Shown here piece by piece: positions 1 to 5,410 of a stretch of DNA of 6,878 nucleotides. The stretch spans positions 8,298 through 15,175 of the forward strand of contig LBFQ01000027.1 of assembly GCA_000980735.1 (NCBI GenBank), read 5' to 3'. The notes beneath the pieces are model-generated. The model was not told the DNA's origin, ran no database searches, and saw only the letters and a program-made list of their open reading frames with translations. The position numbers and the translations under genes are program-made. This DNA comes from Candidatus Caldipriscus sp. T1.2 (GTDB lineage Bacteria; Hydrothermota; Hydrothermia; LBFQ01). Each line of letters starts with the position of its first letter. The first letter of the stretch is position 1.

Positions 1-35
1 CTTGCATGCCTGCAGGTCGACTCTAGAGGATCCCC
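1..35. other. Cloning-vector polylinker (pUC/M13 type)
   Basis: The first bases contain, in order and almost back to back, the SphI (GCATGC), PstI (CTGCAG), SalI (GTCGAC), XbaI (TCTAGA) and BamHI (GGATCC) sites in the spacing of the pUC/M13 multiple cloning site, then CC where a blunt SmaI-type site would begin. This is untrimmed vector, not genome. The insert starts at about base 36, give or take one or two, because the junction falls in a run of C. The exact vector cannot be named from this much sequence. Confidence 0.95.
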
Positions 36-539
36 CTTATAGTCATCCTCAAATCCATACCCGAGCTCAATGGCGTACCTTGCCCCCTCGTGGGAGATCC
101 TCTCAAGGTTTTTGTCGGAAGCCTTGAAAAATCCACCAACCCCAACCCCCGAAGGTACGTATTCATAAAGCTTGTCCGCAAGTTTTTCCAATGTTTTTTC
201 ATCAAGCTGGGATATGTGTAAGTTCGTCTTTACGAGCCTAACCCCGCAGTTTATATCAAAACCTATACCTCCGGGTGAAACTATGCCATCCTCAACCCTG
301 AAAGCAGCAACGCCCCCAACGGGAAAACCATAGCCCCAATGTATATCCGGCATACCCAGGGAAAATTTCACTATTCCGGGTAATGTGGCTACGTTTGCCA
401 CTTGCTCCAAGGCCTCATCCTCGGGCATTATGCTCTCATCCGTAAATATTAATCCCGGGACCCTCATCCCCTCTTTATAATTCTGAGGTAGAAGGTAAGT
501 GTAATTGTCGATCCTTTTAAGATGCTTCCTGGCGGACAT
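36..539 (-). CDS. rtcB: RNA-splicing ligase RtcB, N-terminal part (3' end lost at cloning junction)
   Basis: RtcB is the cytoplasmic GTP- and Mn2+-dependent ligase that joins RNA 2',3'-cyclic phosphate or 3'-phosphate ends to 5'-hydroxyl ends, in tRNA splicing or RNA repair. Translating the minus strand from the ATG at 539 gives 168 codons starting MSARKHLKRI, with the family blocks MRVPGLIF (25-32), ATLPGIVKFSLGMPDIHWGYG (51-71) and SPGGIGFDINCGVRL (88-102). Asp95 and Cys98 of FDINCGVR fall at the same numbers as the Mn2+ ligands of the Pyrococcus horikoshii enzyme (family knowledge), so N-terminal spacing is normal and no intein interrupts this block. The remaining two thirds, including the later metal His residues and the guanylylated His, lie beyond the vector junction; the family is usually about 480 residues. 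No Shine-Dalgarno precedes the ATG, and TACAAT lies 7 bases upstream. An in-frame TGA further upstream bounds the start. Divergent from sufC. Confidence 0.93.
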
Positions 540-546
540 ACGAATA

Positions 547-552
547 ATTGTA
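547..552 (-). promoter_or_regulatory. Putative -10 box of rtcB, leaderless geometry
   Basis: On the minus strand TACAAT is followed by exactly seven bases (546-540) and then the rtcB ATG at 539. With the usual 6-7 base distance from -10 box to transcription start, transcription would begin at or next to the A of the start codon. No Shine-Dalgarno is present. The -35 position (about 575-570) reads AAAAAG and is a poor match to TTGACA. A better -35-like TTGACC on this strand (582-577) is 24 bases away, too far for normal spacing. Confidence 0.5.
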
Positions 553-566
553 AGGGTGTAATATTC

Positions 567-581
567 TGACTTTTTTGGTCA
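567..581. promoter_or_regulatory. Possible operator: TGAC-N7-GTCA inverted repeat between divergent promoters
   Basis: TGAC (567-570) and GTCA (578-581) form a short perfect inverted repeat around a T-rich centre at 574. It sits almost midway between the two -10 boxes (547-552 and 593-598; midpoint 572.5), on the bases where both -35 regions would lie. One dimeric regulator here could touch both rtcB and suf transcription. Four-base arms occur by chance fairly often and I do not match the site to a named regulator, so this is a placement-based suggestion. Confidence 0.25.
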
Positions 582-592
582 AATTTCAGCCT

Positions 593-598
593 TAGAAT
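593..598 (+). promoter_or_regulatory. Putative -10 box of sufC, leaderless geometry
   Basis: TAGAAT is followed by seven bases (ACCCGAT) and then the sufC ATG at 606. The block GCCTTAGAATACCCGATATG matches the one upstream of nuoB (GGCTTAGAATTCCCAATATG) at 17 of 20 positions. No Shine-Dalgarno lies before the ATG, so a leaderless mRNA is the simplest reading. The -35 position (570-575) is CTTTTT, a weak match. Confidence 0.55.
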
Positions 599-605
599 AC
601 CCGAT

Positions 606-1334
606 ATGGCAACCCTTGAGATAAAGAATTTGGCCGTATCCATAGATGGGAATAGAATACTTAAGGGCGTAAACCTCACCGTAGGGGAGGGGGAAATCCA
701 CGCGATAATGGGTCCAAACGGCTCAGGCAAGAGCACCTTAGCGCTCGTCATTATGGGGCACACCGCTTACACGGTGGAGGAGGGGGATATAATATTTGAG
801 GAGGAGAGCATTTTACCCTTAAAGGCGGATGAGAGGGCGAGGAAGGGTATATTTTTGGCTTTCCAGCATCCCTTTGAAATAGATGGGGTAAAGGTTTCGC
901 AGATGCTCTGGAAGGCGGTGCAGGAGAGGGGTTGGAAGGTTTCTCCCATGGAATTCAGGAAGTTCCTAAAGGAAAACTACGGAAGGTTGAAGATGGAGGA
1001 ATTCATAGACAGGTACCTAAACGTGGGGTTTTCTGGGGGAGAAAAGAAGAGGTCGGAGGTTGCCCAACTCTTGACGTTAAAGCCCAAGCTTGCCATTTTG
1101 GACGAGATAGATTCGGGTTTGGATATAGACGCGGTTAAGCTTGTGGGTGAGGAGCTTACGAGGGCTAAGAAGGAAAATCCCCAATTATCCCTGCTTATTA
1201 TAACCCACTATCAAAGGATCCTAAACTTCATAAAGCCCGATTTCGTGCACGTTATGGTGGATGGAAGGATCGTTAAGAGCGGGGGTTTGAGCTCTCGCTT
1301 GAGCTTGAGGAGAAGGGTTATGAAAGCCTATTAA
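606..1334 (+). CDS. sufC: Fe-S cluster assembly ATPase SufC (C-terminus frameshifted)
   Basis: SufC is the ABC-type ATPase that works with SufB (and SufD where present) to assemble Fe-S clusters on the cytosolic SUF scaffold. The open frame gives 242 residues with Walker A GPNGSGKST (36-44), Q-loop Gln87 in FQHP, signature FSGGE (142-146), Walker B LAILDE (162-167), D-loop SGLD (170-173) and H-loop His201, so all nucleotide-binding elements are intact. The last 15 residues (from Leu228) are not SufC-like. From base 1286 a different frame encodes SLELEEKGYESLLKEVEA, a typical SufC ending, stopping at TGA 1349-1351. One extra G in the G5 run 1281-1285 would join the frames, giving 248 residues and a 4-base ATGA overlap with sufB. 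A sequencing or cloning indel is the likeliest cause. First gene of the plus-strand array; start supported by N-terminal similarity to the family and the upstream TAGAAT. Confidence 0.95.
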   Translation: MATLEIKNLAVSIDGNRILKGVNLTVGEGEIHAIMGPNGSGKSTLALVIMGHTAYTVEEGDIIFEEESILPLKADERARKGIFLAFQHPFEIDGVKVSQMLWKAVQERGWKVSPMEFRKFLKENYGRLKMEEFIDRYLNVGFSGGEKKRSEVAQLLTLKPKLAILDEIDSGLDIDAVKLVGEELTRAKKENPQLSLLIITHYQRILNFIKPDFVHVMVDGRIVKSGGLSSRLSLRRRVMKAY

Positions 1335-1341
1335 AGGAGGT
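1335..1341 (+). promoter_or_regulatory. Strong Shine-Dalgarno for sufB
   Basis: AGGAGGT lies six bases before the sufB ATG (1348) and fixes that start. In the repaired sufC frame this site is inside the sufC coding end, as in tightly coupled operons. It shows the organism uses anti-Shine-Dalgarno initiation for internal genes, in contrast with the first genes rtcB, sufC and nuoB. Confidence 0.85.
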
Positions 1342-1347
1342 GGAAGC

Positions 1348-2757
1348 ATGAAGGAGTACGAGCTTGAGTTTGATTATTCAAAGTATGCTTTTAGGGACGA
1401 AATAGAGTACAAGTACATCGGAAAACCGGGTTTGTCAAGGGAACTGATAGAGGAGATCTCCCATATAAAGGGTGAGCCCGACTGGATGAGGGAGATAAGG
1501 CTAAAGGCTTACGAACACTTTATAAGAAGGCCCATGCCAACCTGGGGTCCGGACCTCTCGGAGGTGGAGGAGATGTTTGATAAAATCGTTTATTATGCTT
1601 CTCCTACGGATCCGGGAAGAAAGGCAAAGAGCTGGGATGAGGTTCCGGAGGCTATAAAGAGGACATTTGAGAGGTTGGGAATTCCCGAAGCGGAAAGGAA
1701 GTATTTAGCGGGTATCACCGCACAATACGACTCGGAGGTTGTTTATCATAAAATAAGGGAGGATCTGGCAAGGAAGGGTGTTATATTTACGGATATGGAC
1801 ACCGCGATAAGGGAGTACCCGGATCTCGTTAGGGAATATTTTGGGACGGTTGTTCCCTATTCTGATAACAAATTTGCGGCTTTGAACACCGCGGTTTGGT
1901 CCGGGGGTTCCTTCGTTTATGTACCCAAAGGGGTTGAGGTGGATATACCTTTGCAAACCTACTTCCGCATAAACCTTGAGAATTTCGGGCAGTTTGAGAG
2001 GACGTTGATAATAGCGGAGGAGGGTTCAAAGGTGCATTACATTGAGGGATGTACCGCTCCGATATATTCAACCGGATCCTTACATTCCGCTGTGGTTGAG
2101 ATAATTGCCAAACCCGGGGCGCACGTGAGATATACGACGATACAAAACTGGGCAAAGCACATATACAACCTCGTTACGAAGAGGGCGATAGCTTACAGGG
2201 ATGCGTTCGTTGAGTGGGTTAACGGTGAGCTCGGAAGTAAGGTCACCATGAAGTACCCCGGTGTGATACTCAAGGAACCCGGGGCGAGGACGGATATATT
2301 GACGGTCTCTTATGCGGGTAAGGGGCAAATACAAGACAGCGGTGCCAAGGCTATACACCTTGCACCTTACACAACATCAACAATAACCTCAAAATCCGTA
2401 TCAAAGGACGGGGGAAGGACGAGCTATAGGGGAATATTGAAAGTGGTAAAGGGGGCGAAGGGGGTAAAGTCAAACGTCCGCTGTGATGCCCTTCTTCTTG
2501 ATCCCATCTCAAGATCCGATACTTATCCTTACATAGAAATAGAGGAGAGCGATGTGCATATAGGGCATGAGGCGACGGTGGGAAGGGTAGGGGAAGATCA
2601 GATATTTTACCTTATGAGCAGGGGTTTAACGGAGGCGGAGGCTTATTCCCTAATAATTTTGGGGTTCATAGAACCCTTCACAAAGACGTTACCTATGGAG
2701 TATGCGGTTGAGCTTAACAGGCTGATAGAGCTTGAAATGGAGGGAAGCGTAGGGTAA
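1348..2757 (+). CDS. sufB: Fe-S cluster assembly scaffold protein SufB
   Basis: SufB is the scaffold of the cytosolic SUF machine; with SufC and usually SufD it receives sulfur and iron and builds nascent clusters. The 469 residues match usual SufB length. Family blocks include NKFAALNTAVWSGGSFVYVP (174-193), HYIEGCTAPIYS (230-241, Cys235), the core stretch around IQNWAKHIYNLVTKR (265-279), KSNVRCDALLLD (374-385, Cys379) and HIGHEATVGRVGEDQIFYL (404-422, His407 and Glu408). Cys379 and the HEAT residues correspond to cluster-assembly residues known in E. coli SufB (family knowledge). The N-terminal YKYIGKPGLSRELIEEIS (22-39) region is also typical of SufB rather than SufD. The start is fixed by a strong Shine-Dalgarno. 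It is coupled to sufC upstream; no sufD, sufS, sufU or sufE lies downstream in the window, so this is a minimal sufCB pair here. Confidence 0.97.
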   Translation: MKEYELEFDYSKYAFRDEIEYKYIGKPGLSRELIEEISHIKGEPDWMREIRLKAYEHFIRRPMPTWGPDLSEVEEMFDKIVYYASPTDPGRKAKSWDEVPEAIKRTFERLGIPEAERKYLAGITAQYDSEVVYHKIREDLARKGVIFTDMDTAIREYPDLVREYFGTVVPYSDNKFAALNTAVWSGGSFVYVPKGVEVDIPLQTYFRINLENFGQFERTLIIAEEGSKVHYIEGCTAPIYSTGSLHSAVVEIIAKPGAHVRYTTIQNWAKHIYNLVTKRAIAYRDAFVEWVNGELGSKVTMKYPGVILKEPGARTDILTVSYAGKGQIQDSGAKAIHLAPYTTSTITSKSVSKDGGRTSYRGILKVVKGAKGVKSNVRCDALLLDPISRSDTYPYIEIEESDVHIGHEATVGRVGEDQIFYLMSRGLTEAEAYSLIILGFIEPFTKTLPMEYAVELNRLIELEMEGSVG

Positions 2758-2764
2758 ACGGGCT

Positions 2765-2770
2765 TAGAAT
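2765..2770 (+). promoter_or_regulatory. Putative -10 box of nuoB, leaderless geometry
   Basis: TAGAAT in the 20-base gap between sufB and nuoB is followed by seven bases (TCCCAAT) and then ATG 2778. Hexamer, spacing and flanking bases nearly copy the sufC promoter. No Shine-Dalgarno precedes nuoB, which favours a separate leaderless transcript over read-through translation from sufB. No good -35 is visible inside the sufB end. Confidence 0.5.
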
Positions 2771-2777
2771 TCCCAAT

Positions 2778-3314
2778 ATGTCTAAAATTTATTACGACGT
2801 TAAGCTTACGCCCGAGGAGGAGAAATTTATAAGGGCACAGTTAGAAAGGGCGCTTCTCCTTACCACCTTGGAAAAGGCTTTGGCTTGGGCGGTAAATTGG
2901 AGTAGGAGCAAATCTATATGGCCCGCGACTTTCGGTTTGGCATGCTGTGCCATAGAGATGATGGCCGCAAACATGCCCAGGTACGATATGGCGAGGTTTG
3001 GGTATGAGGTATTTAGGGCTTCCCCTAGGCAGGCGGACCTTATGATAGTTGCTGGGACGGTTACTGTTAAAATGGCTCCCGTCTTAAGGCAGATATACGA
3101 CCAAATGGCGGAACCAAAATGGGTGATATCTATGGGTACATGCGCAAACAGCGGGGGGAAGTACCACAACTACGCGGTTTTGCAGGGGGTAGATCAGATA
3201 GTTCCCGTATCGGTTTATGTTCCCGGTTGCCCACCGAGGCCCGAAAGTTTAATTTACGGTATCCTAATGCTTGCAAGGAAAGTTCAAAGGGAAACTGGAA
3301 AGATACTCCTCTAA
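2778..3314 (+). CDS. nuoB: NADH-quinone oxidoreductase subunit B (complex I, N2 cluster)
   Basis: NuoB is the peripheral-arm subunit of respiratory complex I that holds the terminal 4Fe-4S cluster N2, next to the quinone site at the membrane. The 178-residue product has the full cluster set: tandem cysteines Cys56-Cys57 in FGLACCAIEMM, Cys122 in MGTCANSGG and Cys151 in VPGCPPRPE. The block RYDMARFGYEVFRASPRQAD (68-87) is also characteristic. Homologous small subunits of group 4 hydrogenases share the cysteines, but the whole-length pattern and the tandem Cys favour NuoB. No nuoA precedes it and no nuoC or nuoD follows, so it is detached from the usual nuoABCD order. It has its own putative promoter; its TAA shares one base with the ribA ATG (TAATG), suggesting coupling. 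Confidence 0.95.
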   Translation: MSKIYYDVKLTPEEEKFIRAQLERALLLTTLEKALAWAVNWSRSKSIWPATFGLACCAIEMMAANMPRYDMARFGYEVFRASPRQADLMIVAGTVTVKMAPVLRQIYDQMAEPKWVISMGTCANSGGKYHNYAVLQGVDQIVPVSVYVPGCPPRPESLIYGILMLARKVQRETGKILL

Positions 3315-3886
3315 TGGAAATTTCTAGGGAAGCTTTTCTTCCTACCGTTTATGGGGATTTCAGGATAAGGGTGTTTAAGGATGGGGATGGGGAGCACGTG
3401 GCGATAATTAAAGAGCCCTTGAATGAACCCGTACTCTTGAGGATCCATTCGGAGTGTTTTACGGGGGATGTATTGGGTTCCCTAAGGTGCGATTGTGGGT
3501 ATCAGCTTGAGATTGCCCTTGAGAGAATATCACAAGAAGGTGGAGTATTGATATATTTGAGGCAGGAAGGTAGAGGGATAGGGTTGTTTAATAAGATAAA
3601 TGCCTACTCATTGCAGGACGAGGGTTTTGATACCGTCCAGGCGAACCATCAACTTGGTTTCGAGGCGGATGTTAGGAGGTACGAAATCGCGGGGAAAATC
3701 CTAAAATTTTTGGGAATAAAAAGGGTTAGGCTTATGACGAACAACCCAAAAAAGATCGCGGATCTTGGGGAATTCGGTATAGAGGTGGTGGAGAGGGTGG
3801 CCCTTGAGGTTGAACCAAACCCCCATAACATAAATTACTTGAGGACAAAAAAGTTAAAGCTCGGGCACCTTCTAACAAAAGTATAA
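3314..3886 (+). CDS. ribA: GTP cyclohydrolase II
   Basis: RibA opens the GTP ring system, releasing formate and pyrophosphate, in the first step of riboflavin and hence FMN/FAD synthesis. I take the ATG at 3314, which overlaps the nuoB stop (TAATG); the frame is open further upstream, but those residues lie over nuoB and resemble nothing in the family. The 190-residue product has Zn2+-binding Cys48, Cys59 and Cys61 in HSECFTGD...RCDCGYQLE, the catalytic and GTP-binding block YLRQEGRGIGLFNKI (81-95), then MTNNPKKI (141-148) and the C-terminal YLRTKKLKLGHLL (175-187). It is the monofunctional form, since there is no room for a DHBP synthase domain. Length matches the approximately 196-residue E. 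coli enzyme. Its TAA overlaps the next ATG by one base. Confidence 0.96.
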   Translation: MEISREAFLPTVYGDFRIRVFKDGDGEHVAIIKEPLNEPVLLRIHSECFTGDVLGSLRCDCGYQLEIALERISQEGGVLIYLRQEGRGIGLFNKINAYSLQDEGFDTVQANHQLGFEADVRRYEIAGKILKFLGIKRVRLMTNNPKKIADLGEFGIEVVERVALEVEPNPHNINYLRTKKLKLGHLLTKV

Positions 3887-4557
3887 TGTTGGGCTTTTTA
3901 CCGATCTACACATTGCACATACCAGACACCCTTGAAATTTCCTCCCTATGGTTTGAAGGGGGGGTTGTGTACTGGGGAAGCTTGGATGGCTCCGTCTTTG
4001 CGAACCTTCATCAGGTTTTAAGAACGGAAGAGCCCATAACTTCGATATGTAAGAGAGGTGGGAAGATCTATGCGGGGGGGATATTCAAGATTTACGAGGC
4101 GAACGGGGGAAATTTCCATACCTTTAGGATACCACATCCAATAAAGAACATTTCCTGCTCAAGGGGGGGCGTGTTTATATTAACGTCGGAGAATATTCTC
4201 CTTTCAAGGGATGGGGAGGCACCGAGGGTGATAACGAAAGGGGTTTTCTCCGACATATTCGCCTTTAGGGATACCCTCTACATCCTTGAGGATAACTTGT
4301 TAAAGCGGTTTTATAACGGCAAATCCGAAATTGTACTGAACTTTGAAAGGGAATTCTTGAGGATATGGAAGGTGGGGCAAATATACCTACTCTTGGATAA
4401 GGAGAACACCCTATGGGCTTACTTTGGGGGGAGGATGGGTAGGGTATTGAAAGTGGATAACCTATCTGTTAAGGGGGATACGGTGGTAATCTACAGAAAC
4501 GAGGATTTCGGGAAATATATTTACGTCCTTAGGGCATTGAGGTGTGGAAAAATTTAA
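3886..4557 (+). CDS. Unrecognised protein, six short beta-propeller-like repeats
   Basis: I do not recognise this 223-residue product. It shows six repeats of about 34 residues, each opening with a Gly or Asp turn and a hydrophobic strand, then a polar turn and a second strand: GGVVYWGSLDGSVF from 25, GGKIYAGGIFKIYEANG from 58, GGVFILTSENILLSRDG from 94, RDTLYILEDNLLKRFYNG from 128, VGQIYLLLDKENTLWAY from 163, KGDTVVIYRNEDFG from 197. Repeat starts are 33-36 residues apart. This is the look of a small beta-propeller (WD40/PQQ-like class); that fold is inference. No convincing signal peptide, lipobox or membrane segment is seen, and no catalytic motif. The start overlaps the ribA stop by one base and the 3' end overlaps ctaB by 14 bases, so it is very likely co-translated with both. 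Three G7 runs in the gene (3958-3964, 4074-4080, 4163-4169) are indel-prone, but the frame stays open throughout. Confidence 0.75.
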   Translation: MLGFLPIYTLHIPDTLEISSLWFEGGVVYWGSLDGSVFANLHQVLRTEEPITSICKRGGKIYAGGIFKIYEANGGNFHTFRIPHPIKNISCSRGGVFILTSENILLSRDGEAPRVITKGVFSDIFAFRDTLYILEDNLLKRFYNGKSEIVLNFEREFLRIWKVGQIYLLLDKENTLWAYFGGRMGRVLKVDNLSVKGDTVVIYRNEDFGKYIYVLRALRCGKI

Positions 4558-5398
4558 GAAGTTTTTCATATCATCAAAGCCAGGGATAGCAATATTCGTG
4601 GGGATAACCGCCCTAGCATCCGCATACTTGGGAAGCTCGGATCCAAAAAGGGATATACTTAAGATCATATTTGTTGGTTTGGGGGTGGTTCTTTCTGCCG
4701 GGGGCTCCGCCATAATAAACAACGTTTTGGATAGGGAGTTAGACAAACTTATGACGAGAACATCAAAAAGGCCCACCGCAACGGAGGAAATTTCACCAAA
4801 TGAAGGTATAGCGGTAGCGGTGTTTTTAATAATTTTGGGTCTCACCTTGGTATTTTCATTTGGTGGGGTTGTTCCCTTCCTTTTAAACTTTCTGGCGGTT
4901 ATCCTATACGACCTTTTATATACGCTTATCCTAAAAAGGAAAAGTCCGTTTGGGGTAATACTGGGTGGATTACCGGGCTCTTTACCCACCTTGATAGGTT
5001 ATTACTCCACCGCGGGAAGGTTCGATGTTCTACCCTTAATACTCTCCTACTTTATGTTTTTTTGGCAACCACCACATTTTTGGGCATTGGCAATAAAATA
5101 CAAGGAGGATTACGCTAAGGCAAATCTCCCAGTTTTGCCCTTAATTTATGGTGAAAAATTCACGAAAGTGCAATCAATAATACATTCCGTTTTGCTTTTG
5201 CCGGCGGTTCTGATTCCAGTATTTTTTGGGTTCGTAAAACCCATTTTTCTACTTTTAACCTTACCGCTTCTTTTGGGATTTATTGGCTTAAATTTTCTAT
5301 CCCTCTACTTTCAAATAGACCTGAAAAAACTCTTCGCATTTTCAAATCTGCTCTTGATCTCCTATTTTCTTGCCTTCGTTTTATCAAAACAAGGTTAA
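4544..5398 (+). CDS. ctaB: Protoheme IX farnesyltransferase (heme O synthase)
   Basis: CtaB is an integral-membrane UbiA-family prenyltransferase that adds farnesyl to heme B, giving heme O for heme-copper oxidases directly or after conversion to heme A. The 284-residue product has the first Asp-rich motif INNVLDRELDKLMTRTSKRP (58-77; Asn60, Asp63, Asp67), the loop YTLILKRKSPFGVILGGLPG (126-145), and the CtaB-type signature WQPPHFWALAIKYKEDY (174-190) with NLPVLP (194-199), which separates it from UbiA, MenA and chlorophyll synthases. Several hydrophobic helices fill the rest, as expected for the family (for example about 41-59, 91-109, 113-130, 163-175, 212-230, 233-252, 264-280). The start is GTG 4544: an in-frame TGA is only two codons upstream, and the next residues EKFKKFFISSKPG fit the family. 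It overlaps the previous gene by 14 bases. No oxidase or ctaA gene is in the window. Confidence 0.95.
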   Translation: MEKFKKFFISSKPGIAIFVGITALASAYLGSSDPKRDILKIIFVGLGVVLSAGGSAIINNVLDRELDKLMTRTSKRPTATEEISPNEGIAVAVFLIILGLTLVFSFGGVVPFLLNFLAVILYDLLYTLILKRKSPFGVILGGLPGSLPTLIGYYSTAGRFDVLPLILSYFMFFWQPPHFWALAIKYKEDYAKANLPVLPLIYGEKFTKVQSIIHSVLLLPAVLIPVFFGFVKPIFLLLTLPLLLGFIGLNFLSLYFQIDLKKLFAFSNLLLISYFLAFVLSKQG

Positions 5399-5401
5399 AA
5401 T
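5396..5401 (+). promoter_or_regulatory. Possible -10 box of pntAA overlapping the ctaB stop
   Basis: TAAAAT begins with the ctaB stop codon and lies nine bases before the pntAA ATG (5411). No Shine-Dalgarno is visible before pntAA. The spacing is two bases longer than at rtcB, sufC and nuoB, so a transcript from here would have a leader of about 0-3 bases. The -35 region lies in ctaB and shows no good match. Weaker than the other three. Confidence 0.3.
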
Positions 5402-5410
5402 ATCCGCTTT

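Noticed and set aside
23..205. Minus-strand 60-codon ATG open frame near the left edge
   Set aside because: It is an out-of-frame reading of rtcB and runs into the vector polylinker; the rtcB frame has strong family motifs over the same bases.
577..582. TTGACC (minus strand) as -35 box of rtcB
   Set aside because: The spacing to TACAAT is 24 bases, well beyond the usual 16-19, and no other -10 fits at 17.
464..763. Minus-strand 99-codon open frame spanning the rtcB start and the sufC N-terminus
   Set aside because: It overlaps two well supported genes in other frames and crosses the divergent promoter region; no protein family resemblance.
1278..1290. Programmed -1 ribosomal frameshift in sufC
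   Set aside because: CGGGGGT is not a good slippery heptamer (the P-site tRNA would re-pair on CGG), I saw no obvious downstream stem-loop, and a frameshifted SufC is not a known strategy. A homopolymer indel is simpler, though not excluded.
2758..2777. Rho-independent terminator between sufB and nuoB, or elsewhere in the gaps
   Set aside because: No GC-rich hairpin followed by a T-run fits in any of the short gaps; the T6 at 571-576 is not preceded by a stem.
3119..3313. 65-codon N-terminal extension of RibA
   Set aside because: These codons lie over the conserved C-terminal part of nuoB (including its last two cluster cysteines) in another frame and have no RibA-like sequence; ATG 3314 gives the normal length.
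3882..3887. Perfect TATAAT at the ribA end
   Set aside because: It overlaps the ATG of the next gene, so transcription from it would start inside that gene; no -35 at proper spacing. Likely a by-product of a GTA codon plus a TAATG stop-start overlap.
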